Positions 27,773-36,490 of a DNA stretch of 64,000 nucleotides are shown piece after piece. Each line of letters opens with the position of its first letter. Positions within the stretch are counted from its first letter, which is position 1. The stretch comes from Propioniciclava soli (lineage in GTDB: Bacteria > Actinomycetota > Actinomycetes > Propionibacteriales > Propionibacteriaceae). The translations under genes were made by a program, and so were the position numbers. The notes beneath the pieces are model-generated. The model saw only the letters and a program-made list of their open reading frames with translations, was not told the DNA's origin and did not search any database. The stretch is taken from NCBI RefSeq assembly GCF_014858005.1, contig NZ_JACYOT010000007.1, forward strand, positions 124,001 to 188,000, given 5' to 3'.

Positions 27773-29338
27773 ATGTCCACCCAATCGGCCGCCCCGGCCC
27801 GGGAGCAGTTCTCCGGGCAGTACGGCTTCCTGATGTCCGCGATCGGCTCCGCCGTCGGCCTGGGCAACATCTGGCGCTTCCCCGGCGTCGCCTACACCAA
27901 CGGGGGCGGCGCCTTCCTGATTCCGTACCTGGTGGCCCTGCTCACCGCCGGCATCCCGATCCTGATGTTGGACTACGCGCTCGGCCACCGCTATCGCGGT
28001 TCGGCCCCGGCGGTGTTCCGTCGGCTGGGCAAGAAGTTCGAGTTCGTCGGCTGGCTGCAGGTGGCCGTGTGCGTCGTCATCATGAGCTACTACGTGGTCG
28101 TGCTGGCCTGGGCGGCGTCCTACGTCGGATTCTCGACCACCGTCGCGTGGGGAGACGACCCGGCCGGCTTCTTCACCGGCGAATACCTGAACGTCAGCGA
28201 TCCGGCCTTCACCCTGCAACTCGACTGGGCCGTGTTCTGGCCCGTGGTGGTGTTGTGGGTGCTCGTCTTCGCCGTCATGGCCGGACGCGTCAGCCGCGGC
28301 CTGGAGCTCGTCAACAAGTTCGCCATCCCGGCGCTGCTGCTGATGTTCCTCACTCTCGTGGTGCGCGCCCTGTTCCTGCCCGGTGCGCTGGAGGGGCTGA
28401 ACGCCTTCTTCACCCCCGACTGGGCGGCGCTGGCGAACCCGGCCGTGTGGGTGGCCGCGTACACGCAGATCTTCTTCTCGCTCTCCGTGGCGTTCGGCAT
28501 CATGCTCACCTATTCGAGCTACCTGAAGGCCCGCTCGAACATGGTGCCCACCGGCCTGGTGGCCGCCTTCGCCAACAGTTCTTTCGAGCTGCTGGCCGGG
28601 TTCGGGGTGTTCGCGACCCTCGGGTACATGGCGCACACCCAGGGTGTCGCCGTGGCGGATCTCGACAGCATCGCCGGCGTCACCTTGTCGTTCATCACGT
28701 TCCCGCAGGTCATCGGCACGATGCCCGGTGGGCCGCTGTTCGGCATCATGTTCTTCGGATCGCTGTTGCTCGCCGGATTCACGTCCCTGGTGAGCATTCT
28801 CGAGGTGATCGTGGCGGCCGTGCGCGAGAAGTTCGCGCTCAGTCGGCCGGCGGCCGTGGGCCTCGTGATCGGGGCGGGGGCCATCGGTTCGGTGGTGCTG
28901 TTCTCCACCACGAACGGTCTCAACGCCCTCGACATCGTCGACGCCTTTGCCAACAACATCGGCATTCTCACCGGCGCGGTGCTGGAATGCATCGTCGTCG
29001 TGTTCCTGGCCCGCAAGCTGCGCGAACTGCAGCTGCACCTGAACCAGGTCTCCACCCTGCGGCTGGGGGACTGGTGGCGCTGGGCCGTGGGCATCCTGAA
29101 CCCGATCGTGCTGCTGTACGTCCTGGTCGTCACGGTCTTCCGGTACGCGACGGTGGGCTACGACCCGGCGTCCTACCCCGCGTCGTTCAACGCCCTGTTT
29201 GGGTGGGGCACCGTGGTGTTCATCCTCGCCGTCGCCGCGGTGGCCACGGCGATGACGTGGCGCACGCCGGTGGACCGGTTCACCCCGGTGCCTCTCGATG
29301 ACCCGGCCCGCCCTGTCGGAAGGGGGGTGTCCGCATGA
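27773..29338 (+). CDS. NSS-family sodium-dependent amino-acid transporter (MetP-like)
   Basis: The 521-residue protein has twelve membrane segments and the neurotransmitter:sodium symporter N-terminal signature SAIGSAVGLGNIWRFPG, with NGGGAFLIPYL. The unwound segments for sodium and substrate are recognisable (FFSLSVAFGIMLTYSSY). In corynebacteria a transporter of this type, MetP, needs a tiny partner, MetS, to import methionine and alanine. Here the next gene, overlapping by four bases, encodes such a partner, so methionine/alanine uptake is inferred. The ATG at 27773 follows GAAAGGA. Confidence 0.9.
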   Translation: MSTQSAAPAREQFSGQYGFLMSAIGSAVGLGNIWRFPGVAYTNGGGAFLIPYLVALLTAGIPILMLDYALGHRYRGSAPAVFRRLGKKFEFVGWLQVAVCVVIMSYYVVVLAWAASYVGFSTTVAWGDDPAGFFTGEYLNVSDPAFTLQLDWAVFWPVVVLWVLVFAVMAGRVSRGLELVNKFAIPALLLMFLTLVVRALFLPGALEGLNAFFTPDWAALANPAVWVAAYTQIFFSLSVAFGIMLTYSSYLKARSNMVPTGLVAAFANSSFELLAGFGVFATLGYMAHTQGVAVADLDSIAGVTLSFITFPQVIGTMPGGPLFGIMFFGSLLLAGFTSLVSILEVIVAAVREKFALSRPAAVGLVIGAGAIGSVVLFSTTNGLNALDIVDAFANNIGILTGAVLECIVVVFLARKLRELQLHLNQVSTLRLGDWWRWAVGILNPIVLLYVLVVTVFRYATVGYDPASYPASFNALFGWGTVVFILAVAAVATAMTWRTPVDRFTPVPLDDPARPVGRGVSA

Positions 29339-29496
29339 CCCCCGTCGCGCTCGTCATGATGATCGTCGCGATCGTCATCATCTGGGGAGGCCTGGTGTTC
29401 TCCACCGTCTTCCTGATCGTCCGACCGCTCTCGGCCGAGCCGCACCCGCTCGACGACCACGACTACGACCGGTACCCGCCGGAGTACGAGGTCTAG
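29335..29496 (+). CDS. metS: MetS-like small subunit of the NSS transporter
   Basis: This 53-residue protein has one membrane helix (VALVMMIVAIVIIWGGLVF) followed by a short acidic tail rich in Asp and Tyr (DDHDYDRYPPEYEV). Its ATG overlaps the stop of the transporter gene (ATGA), so the two are co-translated. Small single-helix partners of this kind (MetS) are required for activity of MetP in Corynebacterium. It is short enough to be missed by usual length cut-offs. Confidence 0.8.
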   Translation: MTPVALVMMIVAIVIIWGGLVFSTVFLIVRPLSAEPHPLDDHDYDRYPPEYEV

Positions 29497-29499
29497 GCT
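29494..29499 (+). promoter_or_regulatory. Candidate leaderless -10 hexamer TAGGCT
   Basis: TAGGCT overlaps the metS stop codon (TAG). It lies 8 bases before the ATG at 29508. Confidence 0.4.
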
Positions 29500-29507
29500 C
29501 CGGTGCC

Positions 29508-30254
29508 ATGAGTGACGCCCGCACGCTGCTGGACGCCGCCCGGCGGGTCCTGTTCGTCCACGCCCACCCCGACGACGAGACCCTCGCCACGGGCGGGCTG
29601 ATCGCGGCGCTGGCCGAGCGCGGCGTCACCATCGCCGTGCTGACCGCCTCCCGGGGCGAGCAGGGCGAGCTGGTGCCGGGGTCGGTGCCCGCCGGGGTGG
29701 ACCTCGTGACCCACCGGGAAGCGGAGGTGGCGGCGGCGTGCCGCGCCCTCGGCGTCCGGCGTCACGCCTTCCTCGGCGACCCGGGGGCGCGGGCCGCCGG
29801 ACGCGAACCGCGTCGCTACACCGATTCGGGCATGGTGTGGCTGGGCCAGGCGGAGACGGTGGCCGGCCCGGGTGCCTCCGCAGGGCCGGACGCGCTCAGC
29901 CTCGCCGATCCTGCTGAGGTCGCCGCCGACATCGCGGCCTACGCCCGCGACTTCTTGGCCGATCTCGTCGTGTCCTACGACGACGGCGGTGGGTACGGAC
30001 ACCCCGACCACGTCGCCCTCGCGGCACCCAGCCGGGCCGCTGCGGCCGAGGTTGGAGTGCCGTTCCTGGAGGTCGCCTCGGAGGTGGGCGCGGCGGGCTG
30101 GACCGTGAGGACGCCCGATCAGCTCGGGCGGGTGCAGCAGGCGCTAGCCCACCACGCCAGCCAGGTGACGGTGCAGGGTGCCGACGTGATCCATGTCGGC
30201 GGGCAGCGCCAGCCGATCCAGCTGGCGTTCACCCTGCGGGTGCCCGGCTCCTGA
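29508..30254 (+). CDS. PIG-L/LmbE family zinc deacetylase
   Basis: The 248-residue protein has the PIG-L zinc motif HAHPDDETLATGG near the N-terminus and the second zinc motif GHPDH near residue 166. Family members remove N-acetyl groups from sugars: MshB in mycothiol synthesis, its paralog Mca, or antibiotic-linked enzymes. Mycothiol is plausible for an actinobacterium and the size fits MshB-like members, but the specific role is not fixed by context. A -10 hexamer lies 8 bases upstream of the ATG. Confidence 0.82.
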   Translation: MSDARTLLDAARRVLFVHAHPDDETLATGGLIAALAERGVTIAVLTASRGEQGELVPGSVPAGVDLVTHREAEVAAACRALGVRRHAFLGDPGARAAGREPRRYTDSGMVWLGQAETVAGPGASAGPDALSLADPAEVAADIAAYARDFLADLVVSYDDGGGYGHPDHVALAAPSRAAAAEVGVPFLEVASEVGAAGWTVRTPDQLGRVQQALAHHASQVTVQGADVIHVGGQRQPIQLAFTLRVPGS

Positions 30255-30313
30255 GCCGGTGGGCCGGGCCTGGGCGGGGCCGTCCACCGACGGTTGGCCG
30301 CCTCGCCACGGGC

Positions 30314-31993
30314 TCAGACCAGGGCGTCGCGCAGCACGTCGAGGGGCAGCGAGCCGAGATTCAGCGCGCGGGTGTGGAACTCCTTGAGGGAGAACTCCTC
30401 ACCGCGGGCCTGGGCGGCGGCCGTGGCGTCCGCCCGGATCTGTTCCCAGAGGCGTTGACCCACCTTGTAGCTCGGCGCCTGGCCGGGCCAGCCGACGTAG
30501 CGGTTCAACTCGAAGCGCAGGGAGGCCTCGTCCATGTTCACGTTGTCGGTGAGGAGCTGCCAGGCCTTGTCGTAGTCCCAGGTGCCGCCGCCGTAGCGAG
30601 CGAAGGCGGGCTTGCCGAGGTGCACGCCGAGGTCGATCACCACCCGCGTCGCGCGGAGGCGTTGGGCGTCGAGCATGCCGAACCGGTCGCCCGGGTCGTC
30701 CAGGAAGCCGAATTCTTCCATGAGGCGCTCGGCGTAGAGCGCCCAGCCCTCGCCGTGGCCGGAGAGCCAGCACACCTGGCGGCGCCAGCGATTGAGTTCG
30801 TCGGCGTTGTGGACGGCCTGGCCGACCTGCAGGTGATGGCCGGGAACGCCCTCGTGGTAGACGGTCGTCTTCTCGCGCCAAGTGTTGAAGGCGGTGACAC
30901 CGGCCGGGACGCTCCACCACATGCGGCCCGGGCGCAACCAGTCGTCCGTGGGGCCGGTGTAGTAGATGCCGCCGCTCTGGGTGGGCGCGATGCGGGCCTC
31001 GATGGTGCGCATGCGCTCGGGGATGTCGAAGTGGACGCCGTTGAGGGCCTCGACGGCCTCGTCGGCGGTGGTCTGCATCCAGCGCTGGAGGGCGTCGGTG
31101 CCGTGCAGGGTGCGGGTGGGGTCGGCGTCCAGGGCCGCCACGGCGTCGGCGACGGAAGCGTCCGGGCCGGCGATCTCGCGGGCCAGGGACTCCTGCTCGG
31201 CGGTGATCCGGGCGAGCTCCTCGACCCCCCAGTCGTAGGTCTCGTCGAGGTCGACCGTGGCGCCGACGAAGTCGCGCGAGGCGCGGGAATACCGCTCGCG
31301 TCCGGCGGCGTCGTCGGCTCGCGCGTGGGGGGCGAGCTCTTCGCGCAGGAAGGTGGCCAGGGTGCCGTAGGCGTCGCGCGCCGCGGCCGCGCCGTGGGTC
31401 AGATCTGCGACGAGGGCGTCGGCGGGCTCGGCGGCGTCCGGCCGGGCGCTGGCGATGAACGACGTGAAGAAAGAGGAGTCGGGGTCGGCGAGCCCGGTGG
31501 CTTCGGCGATGCCGAGCTCGACCTGACGGATCGCGGGCACCGTCCCGCGCCGCACGCCGTCGGCCAGGCAGGCGGCGTAACCGGAGAGCGCGTCGGGCAG
31601 GGCGGCCAGGCGCGCGGCGATGGCGGCCCACTGGTCGGAGGTGTCGGTGGGCATGAGGTCGAAGATGTCGCGCAGGTCCTGCAGCGGGGAGGCGATGTTG
31701 TTGAGGTCGGCGAGGTGGTCACCGGCCTCGTGACGCTCGAGCTCAAGGCCGAGGCGGTCCCTCATGGCGGCGACGGTGACCTCGTCCACGGCGTCGGCGG
31801 GGGTGAGCCGGTCGAGCGTGGCGAGGGTCTCGCGGTTGAGTCTGGCCAGGGCGTCATGGGCGTCGGGGGAGCAGTCGTCGAGGAGATGGTCGTGGCCGGG
31901 CACGCCCAGGTGCGTCGCGAGGATGGGGCTGAGCTCCACCAGCCGCGCGGTGTGGTCGTCGGCCAGATGGTCGATGGCGGTGCGTTCTCTCAC
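30314..31993 (-). CDS. DUF885-family zinc metallopeptidase
   Basis: The 559-residue protein has the DUF885 signature with the zinc motif HEGVPGHHLQ (an HEXXXGHH variant) in the C-terminal half. The later stretch GHGEGWALYAERLMEEFGF, with its glutamate ligand, and WDYDKAWQLL also fit. No signal peptide is seen, so it is probably cytoplasmic, acting on peptides. The GTG at 31993 is chosen because TAGCGT lies 7 bases upstream and there is no Shine-Dalgarno; longer starts enter the neighbouring Nudix gene. It lies 10 bases downstream of the Nudix gene on the same strand. Confidence 0.85.
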   Translation of the reverse strand: MRERTAIDHLADDHTARLVELSPILATHLGVPGHDHLLDDCSPDAHDALARLNRETLATLDRLTPADAVDEVTVAAMRDRLGLELERHEAGDHLADLNNIASPLQDLRDIFDLMPTDTSDQWAAIAARLAALPDALSGYAACLADGVRRGTVPAIRQVELGIAEATGLADPDSSFFTSFIASARPDAAEPADALVADLTHGAAAARDAYGTLATFLREELAPHARADDAAGRERYSRASRDFVGATVDLDETYDWGVEELARITAEQESLAREIAGPDASVADAVAALDADPTRTLHGTDALQRWMQTTADEAVEALNGVHFDIPERMRTIEARIAPTQSGGIYYTGPTDDWLRPGRMWWSVPAGVTAFNTWREKTTVYHEGVPGHHLQVGQAVHNADELNRWRRQVCWLSGHGEGWALYAERLMEEFGFLDDPGDRFGMLDAQRLRATRVVIDLGVHLGKPAFARYGGGTWDYDKAWQLLTDNVNMDEASLRFELNRYVGWPGQAPSYKVGQRLWEQIRADATAAAQARGEEFSLKEFHTRALNLGSLPLDVLRDALV

Positions 31994-32003
31994 TCCATGC
32001 ACG

Positions 32004-32471
32004 CTACCGCGTCGGGGAGGGGAGACCCGGTGTCGGGCCGGTGTCGACGAGCCCAAGCGCCCAGTCGAGCACCTGCTCCGTGGGCAACGCCGCCAGCTCG
32101 CCTCGGGAGAACCACGCGGCGCGCAGCGTGGAGCCACCGACCTCGTCGGTGAGCTGCCCGCCCGTGATGGTGGCGCGGGAGAGGAAGCGCACCAGGCGCA
32201 GCGGGCCGTCACCGGGGGCGATGCGGTCGTCGGCAGTGAGGTGAATGACCGTCACCCCGAGAAGTTCAGCCGGCTCGACGTCGAAACCGGTCTCCTCGCG
32301 CACCTCGCGGATGGTGGCCTCGTGGATCTGCTCGTTCCACTCGACCCCGCCGCCGGGCAGACCCCAGTGGGGTTCGATGCCGCGTTCGGGTGCACCCTGC
32401 CAGAGGGTGAGCAGCACCATGCCGTCGCGTTCGATCCAGGCATAGGCGCCGAGCCGGGCTTCGGTGATCAT
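32004..32471 (-). CDS. Nudix hydrolase
   Basis: The 155-residue protein has the Nudix box pattern GX5EX7REUXEEXGU, seen as GGGVEWNEQIHEATIREV then REETGF. It would hydrolyse a nucleoside diphosphate linked to another moiety; the substrate cannot be told. The ATG at 32471 follows an AGGAT stretch that could be a weak Shine-Dalgarno or a -10. It is followed closely by the DUF885 peptidase gene. Confidence 0.88.
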   Translation of the reverse strand: MITEARLGAYAWIERDGMVLLTLWQGAPERGIEPHWGLPGGGVEWNEQIHEATIREVREETGFDVEPAELLGVTVIHLTADDRIAPGDGPLRLVRFLSRATITGGQLTDEVGGSTLRAAWFSRGELAALPTEQVLDWALGLVDTGPTPGLPSPTR

Positions 32472-32528
32472 GGTCCATCCTGACACCTCGTCCGGGGCGG
32501 GGTGACCCACCCCTGTTCATGGTCGCGT

Positions 32529-32577
32529 CCTTCCCCCGCTGTGCCCTTTCCCCGCTGTGCCCCTTCACCGCTACGCC
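32529..32577. repeat. Three 16-bp tandem repeats (TTCCCCCGCTGTGCC type)
   Basis: Three consecutive 16-base units, such as CTTTCCCCGCTGTGCC, lie in the 130-base gap between the Nudix and DUF559 genes. The third unit is degenerate. Confidence 0.55.
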
Positions 32578-32601
32578 CCCTGTCAGGAGTGCGATGGCCG
32601 G

Positions 32602-33594
32602 TCACCTCGCACGCTCGGGGTGGTTGCGCACTGGCTGGGGGGCCCGCGGGTGACGAGCCGTGGGCACCGGCACCCCGAGCAGCAGGGCGCGTTGGCGCAC
32701 CATGGTGCTCACGAAGGCGGCGAACTCTGCCGGATGGTGGAGGACCCAGGCCGCAGCGACGCGCACCACCTGCCAGCCGTGGCGGCCCAGGTCCACGTCG
32801 CGGGCGCGATCGGCCTCGAAGGCGCTGCGCGAACCGTGGTGGGCGTAGCCGTCGATCTCGATCCCGAGGGAGAGGGAGCCGAAGGCGACGTCCAGCTGGG
32901 CGAACACGCCCGGGCTGCGCTCAACGGGAAGGTTGGCCGACCAGCCGGTCACGCCGCACGCACGCAGGGCGACGTGCCCGGCACGCTCGGCCGGCGACCA
33001 CGGCTCGTCGCGCGAGTCGTGCAGCAAGGCGCGCACCGTGTGGTTGCCGCGGGTGGGGTGGCGGAGCAGGGCAGCCCAGAGGGCGCGCAGGGGAACGCGG
33101 CGCCGCAGGGCGTCGTCGAGGGAGGCGCCGTCGCCGCCGCGGGCCAGGTCGACAGCGGTCAGCGCCGGTGAGGTGCACCGCACGGCGGGGCCGGCGGCTC
33201 CGGTGGCAGCCGGGCCGAAGGGGTCGAGGGCGGTGTGGACGTCCTCGGGGTGGATGCGGCGGCGCGTGAGGCGGTAGCCGCGCGGCTTGCTCTGGATGCG
33301 GCGGCTGGCGGCCACCAACTCCTCACCGGGCTCGGGCTCGCGCCACCCCAGCGCCACGGCGGCCGACCGCTCCAGCAGGATCGCATCGGGGTCGGCGATG
33401 AGGAGCGCGAGCACCTTCACGCCGAAGCCGGCGGCGTGGCTGGGTGTGGTGTAGATGCCCCGCAGCACGGCGACCAGCTCGCCCCGCTGTCTGGCGGCAC
33501 GGATGTGCCAGGCCAGCTGGGGATGGTTCCGCCCGACCACCACGCCGGATCCGTCGGCCAAGGCTTGCGCAAGAGCTTCCTTCACACCTGGCAC
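32602..33594 (-). CDS. AbiEi-like winged-helix plus DUF559 (Vsr-fold) endonuclease-like protein
   Basis: About 330 residues. The N-terminal part (HPQLAWHIRAARQRGELVAV then LRGIYTT) resembles the antitoxin-like winged helix of AbiEi proteins. The C-terminal part is a DUF559 restriction-endonuclease-like domain: LDVAFGSLSLGIEIDGYAHH, then DLGRHGWQVVRVAAAWVL, with the acidic D/E and EIDG residues of the fold present. Such proteins occur in many copies in actinobacterial genomes and their role is unknown. Candidate GTG starts lie at 33594 and 33585; GAATGT, a poor -10, lies 7 bases before the latter. An 80-bp inverted-repeat element (33626-33705) lies just upstream. Confidence 0.75.
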   Translation of the reverse strand: MPGVKEALAQALADGSGVVVGRNHPQLAWHIRAARQRGELVAVLRGIYTTPSHAAGFGVKVLALLIADPDAILLERSAAVALGWREPEPGEELVAASRRIQSKPRGYRLTRRRIHPEDVHTALDPFGPAATGAAGPAVRCTSPALTAVDLARGGDGASLDDALRRRVPLRALWAALLRHPTRGNHTVRALLHDSRDEPWSPAERAGHVALRACGVTGWSANLPVERSPGVFAQLDVAFGSLSLGIEIDGYAHHGSRSAFEADRARDVDLGRHGWQVVRVAAAWVLHHPAEFAAFVSTMVRQRALLLGVPVPTARHPRAPQPVRNHPERAR

Positions 33595-33625
33595 ATTCGG
33601 CCCGCTGGCCCGCCATCTGTCACCG

Positions 33626-33705
33626 TCCACAGGAAGCCAGCACAACCGGCGCAGTTGATCGTTTCAAGGGGTAGCGGGAAGCATCGTGCGCTGGATTCCT
33701 GTGGA
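33626..33705. repeat. Second 18-bp inverted repeat with 44-bp spacer, upstream of the DUF559 gene
   Basis: The left arm (33626-33643, TCCACAGGAAGCCAGCAC) pairs with the right arm (33688-33705) in 16 of 18 positions. The spacer is 44 bases, the same as at 21481-21560, and the left arms of the two elements match at 15 of 18 positions. The outer ends add TTGTCCACAG-like sequence. The rest of the gap to 33942 shows no gene. Confidence 0.65.
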
Positions 33706-33942
33706 CAACCGGGGTCATCGGCACGGCGCCTCCCCTCGATGGCCCCCACCGGCGCGGCCGGGCGACTGTCCGGATCGGTCCGCACGGTCTGTCGTGGGCC
33801 AGCGTCGCCAGACCGTCAGGTGCCGCGGGATCAAGCGCCGCTTCCGCGGGGGGTCTCAGACCGCGCGCCCGGCAGGTTAACGCTCGCCGAACGGCGCGCG
33901 CCCCCGGCGGCCCCTGCCGTGGCCACCTGCCACGATGGCCCC

Positions 33943-34653
33943 ATGACCATGGTCTGGGCCCACCGCGGCGCGAGTGGCTACGCCCCCGAGAACACCCTGC
34001 CCGCGATCGAGATGGCCCTCGAACAGGGCGCCGACGCCATCGAGATCGACGTCCAGCTCACCCGCGACGACGAGGTGGTTGTGATCCACGACGAGACGCT
34101 CGAGCGCACCACTTCGGGCAACGGCTGGGTGGCCGACCACAGCCTTGAGGCCCTGCGTGCGCTCGACGCCTCCGCCGGCGACGAGCGGTACCGGGGTACC
34201 CGCGTTCCCACCCTGCAGGAGGTGCTTGACCTCGCCGGCGATGCGATCGTCAACGTCGAGCTCAAGAACACCCGCATGCGCTACCACGGCCTGGAGGAGC
34301 GCGTTCTCGCCATCGTCGCGGAGCTGGGGGCCGCTGACCGGGTGGTGGTCTCGTCGTTCAATCACTACTCGCTGCGTCACCTGCTCCACCTGGGCACCCC
34401 ACTCCCGTTGGGCGCGCTGTACTCCGACCCTCTCTTCCAGCCCTGGAAGTACGCACGCCGGTTGGGTGCCACCGCCCTGCATCCGCCGCTGCGCGCGACG
34501 CGACGCAAGCTCATCGACGCGTGCCACGACCTCGGCATGCCGGTTCACGTCTGGACGGTCAACGAGCCCGACGACATCAAGAAGATGGCCAAGGTGGGCG
34601 CTGACGCCGTGATCACCAACTACCCCAATCTGGCACGGTCGATCATCGGGTGA
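33943..34653 (+). CDS. Glycerophosphodiester phosphodiesterase (GDPD family)
   Basis: The 236-residue protein has the GDPD motifs WAHRGASGYAPENTLPA, EIDVQLTRDDEVVVIHDETLERTT, and the later NVELK and HVWTVNEP. The active site residues His in HRG, Glu-Ile-Asp and His in IHDE are present. It would cleave glycerophosphodiesters to glycerol 3-phosphate and an alcohol, in the cytoplasm since no signal peptide is seen. CACGAT lies 6 bases before the ATG, so the transcript is probably leaderless. Confidence 0.92.
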   Translation: MTMVWAHRGASGYAPENTLPAIEMALEQGADAIEIDVQLTRDDEVVVIHDETLERTTSGNGWVADHSLEALRALDASAGDERYRGTRVPTLQEVLDLAGDAIVNVELKNTRMRYHGLEERVLAIVAELGAADRVVVSSFNHYSLRHLLHLGTPLPLGALYSDPLFQPWKYARRLGATALHPPLRATRRKLIDACHDLGMPVHVWTVNEPDDIKKMAKVGADAVITNYPNLARSIIG

Positions 34654-34678
34654 TGGTGCCGCGAGCGCCCCGGCCTGA

Positions 34679-35332
34679 TCAGCGGTCCAGCCCGATGAAC
34701 CGGCGCATGGGCTCCACGCCGGCCACGGAGATCGGTTCGCCGCGGACGAAGTCCTCCCGCAGGAGCAACAGGCGTCGGTTGGACGCGGCGTCACCGCGCC
34801 GCGACTGCCACGTCACCCCGTTGTCCTTGTAGCCCAGTTTCTCGCTGACCCGCAGCGAGGCCGCGTTGTCGGCGAAGGCCGCGGACGTGATGAACTCGAA
34901 GTCCAGGTGGTCGAAGAGGAATGCGCACATGGCCTGCCGCATCGCCGTGCCGATCCCCCGGCCCTGGAAGCGCGAGCCCAGCCACGAGCCCGTCTCCCCG
35001 TAACGCAGGGTGAGGAAGTCCTGCGTCGCCACGCCCTGGACGCCGACCACCTCGCCCTCCCACCGCACGCAGAGGTCCAACGCCCAGGCGTCCTGCGACC
35101 ACGTCGCCATGCCGCGCCACCACCACTGGAGATAGTTCAGCGGCAGCTCGTCCTCCGGGGCATCCGTCCAGGGGAAGGCGAAGGGCATGAAGTGGCGGGG
35201 GTGGACGCCGCCCCGCACCACGCCGAGCAGGGCGAGCACCTCGGCGTCGCCGATCCCGCACAGCTCCAGCGGGCCGCACGTGATGCGCAGCCCCAGCGGG
35301 GGGAAGATCTCGGCCAAGCGAGGGTCGCTCAT
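34679..35332 (-). CDS. GNAT-family N-acetyltransferase (RimJ/RimL-like)
   Basis: The 217-residue protein has the acetyl-CoA loop QGRGIGTAMRQAMCAFLF (Q/RXXGXG/A) and the terminal SLRVSEKLGYKDNG motif typical of the RimJ/RimL branch. Substrates of such proteins are N-terminal amines, ribosomal proteins or small molecules and cannot be inferred. The ATG at 35332 is used. It converges on the phosphodiesterase gene, with 25 bases between the stops. Confidence 0.85.
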   Translation of the reverse strand: MSDPRLAEIFPPLGLRITCGPLELCGIGDAEVLALLGVVRGGVHPRHFMPFAFPWTDAPEDELPLNYLQWWWRGMATWSQDAWALDLCVRWEGEVVGVQGVATQDFLTLRYGETGSWLGSRFQGRGIGTAMRQAMCAFLFDHLDFEFITSAAFADNAASLRVSEKLGYKDNGVTWQSRRGDAASNRRLLLLREDFVRGEPISVAGVEPMRRFIGLDR

Positions 35333-35448
35333 GGCCTGAACGTCCCACAACCCGCGCCACGTCGCAAGGCCGCGCTGCGTGGCAGGATGGTCGTGCCGCT
35401 CAGCCCGCTGCTGCGGGCTGCCTGCTCGATCTCGCCAGGAGGACCCGC

Positions 35449-35991
35449 ATGAACGACATCTTCGGACGCCTCGACCCGCTGCCCGCCCGCGAGCATCCAG
35501 AACTCCTCGCCGAGCCCGTGGCCCGCGCGCTGGCCGGGCAGGCGCCCAGCGCCGTGGTCGCCCCGATCGACCCGCAGTTCGCCGACACCGAGGCGCTGTG
35601 CGCCGAGTACGGCATCCCGCTCGAGGCCAGCGCCAACGCCGTCGTCGTGCGCGGCACGCGGGCGGGGGTCGAGCGGTTCGCGGTCTGCATGACGTTGGCC
35701 CACCGCCGTGTGGACGTGAACGGCGTGGTCCGCCGCCGGCTGGACGCCCGCAAGGCGAGCTTTGCCCCCATGGACGTCGCGGTCGAGGCCACCGGAATGG
35801 AGTACGGCGGCATCACCCCGGTGGGGGTCCCGCAGGACTGGCCCGTCTGGGTCGATGCCGCCGTCGCGGAGGCCAACTGGTTGTGCATCGGCTCGGGGAT
35901 CCGCGGCTCGAAACTCTTCCTGACCGCGACGGATCTCCTCGCGCTGCCGGGCGCCGAGCGCGTCGAGAATCTCGCCCGCGACGCGGGCTGA
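35449..35991 (+). CDS. YbaK/EbsC-family aminoacyl-tRNA deacylase-like protein
   Basis: The 180-residue protein has the YbaK/ProRS-editing fold: AEYGIPLEASANAVVVRGTR, then RRRLDARKASFAPMDVAVEATGMEYGGITPVGVP. The conserved lysine of the family is probably that in ARKASF, and GGITPVG is the substrate-binding loop. Relatives clear mischarged tRNAs such as Cys-tRNA(Pro). The ATG at 35449 follows AGGAGG. Confidence 0.85.
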   Translation: MNDIFGRLDPLPAREHPELLAEPVARALAGQAPSAVVAPIDPQFADTEALCAEYGIPLEASANAVVVRGTRAGVERFAVCMTLAHRRVDVNGVVRRRLDARKASFAPMDVAVEATGMEYGGITPVGVPQDWPVWVDAAVAEANWLCIGSGIRGSKLFLTATDLLALPGAERVENLARDAG

Positions 35992-36008
35992 CGCGCTCGG
36001 CGCGGGGC

Positions 36009-36365
36009 TCACCAGCCCCCGCCGCCACCGCCGCCGTTGCCGCGCCCGGCGCGGACCTCGTCGGCGTCCAGCTGTTCGGGCTCGCCCACGGGGCCGCCCT
36101 CGGCGATCATGCGCTTCTCGGCGGGAGAGGGGACGTCACCGTCCGGGTCGGTCGCCCCGCCGTCGGTCAACTCGTCGCTGGGGGCATCGGATTCGTCGTC
36201 GTCATCGTCCGAATCCTCATCGTCGGAGCCGCCATCCGAGCCGCTCTCATCGGAGTGCAGCATCTTCTGCGCCTTCTCGTCGGAGACCGGTCCGTCGACC
36301 TGGGTCTCGCCGAAGCCGGAGGAGATGTCGCCGCCGTCCTTCTTCTTCTCGTCCTGATCGCTCAT
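36009..36365 (-). CDS. Small highly acidic Gly/Asp-rich protein
   Basis: The 118-residue protein has an N-terminal lysine cluster (DQDEKKKDGG), then an Asp/Ser-rich low-complexity stretch (DDEDSDDDDDESD) and ends in GGGGGGGW. The ATG at 36365 follows GAAGGA. I do not recognise a family; similar acidic small proteins with conserved KMLHSDES-type segments are common in actinobacteria but uncharacterised. It may be largely disordered. Confidence 0.6.
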   Translation of the reverse strand: MSDQDEKKKDGGDISSGFGETQVDGPVSDEKAQKMLHSDESGSDGGSDDEDSDDDDDESDAPSDELTDGGATDPDGDVPSPAEKRMIAEGGPVGEPEQLDADEVRAGRGNGGGGGGGW

Positions 36366-36451
36366 GGGAGGTCCTTCCTGCATCGGTGAATCCGGGCGCA
36401 GCCCACCCTAGTCAGCGGATCGATGCCGGCACAGTCCCGGGTGTGACCAAG

Positions 36452-36484
36452 ATACTTGTGGTGCAAGGTACCCGGTTGTACCGT
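36452..36484 (+). promoter_or_regulatory. PadR gene promoter with overlapping dyads
   Basis: A -35-like TTGTGG (36456-36461) and -10 TACCGT (36479-36484) are 17 bases apart. The ATG starts 6 bases later. Dyads TACTTG...CAAGGTA and GGTAC-N6-GTACC overlap the promoter. They are likely sites for autorepression. Confidence 0.5.
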
Positions 36485-36490
36485 GGTTCC

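Noticed and set aside
33626-33705. Replication origin or DnaA-box cluster (TTGTCCACAG-like ends)
   Set aside because: Only two such matches occur and neither dnaA nor dnaN lies in the window; they are better explained as arms of the inverted repeat.
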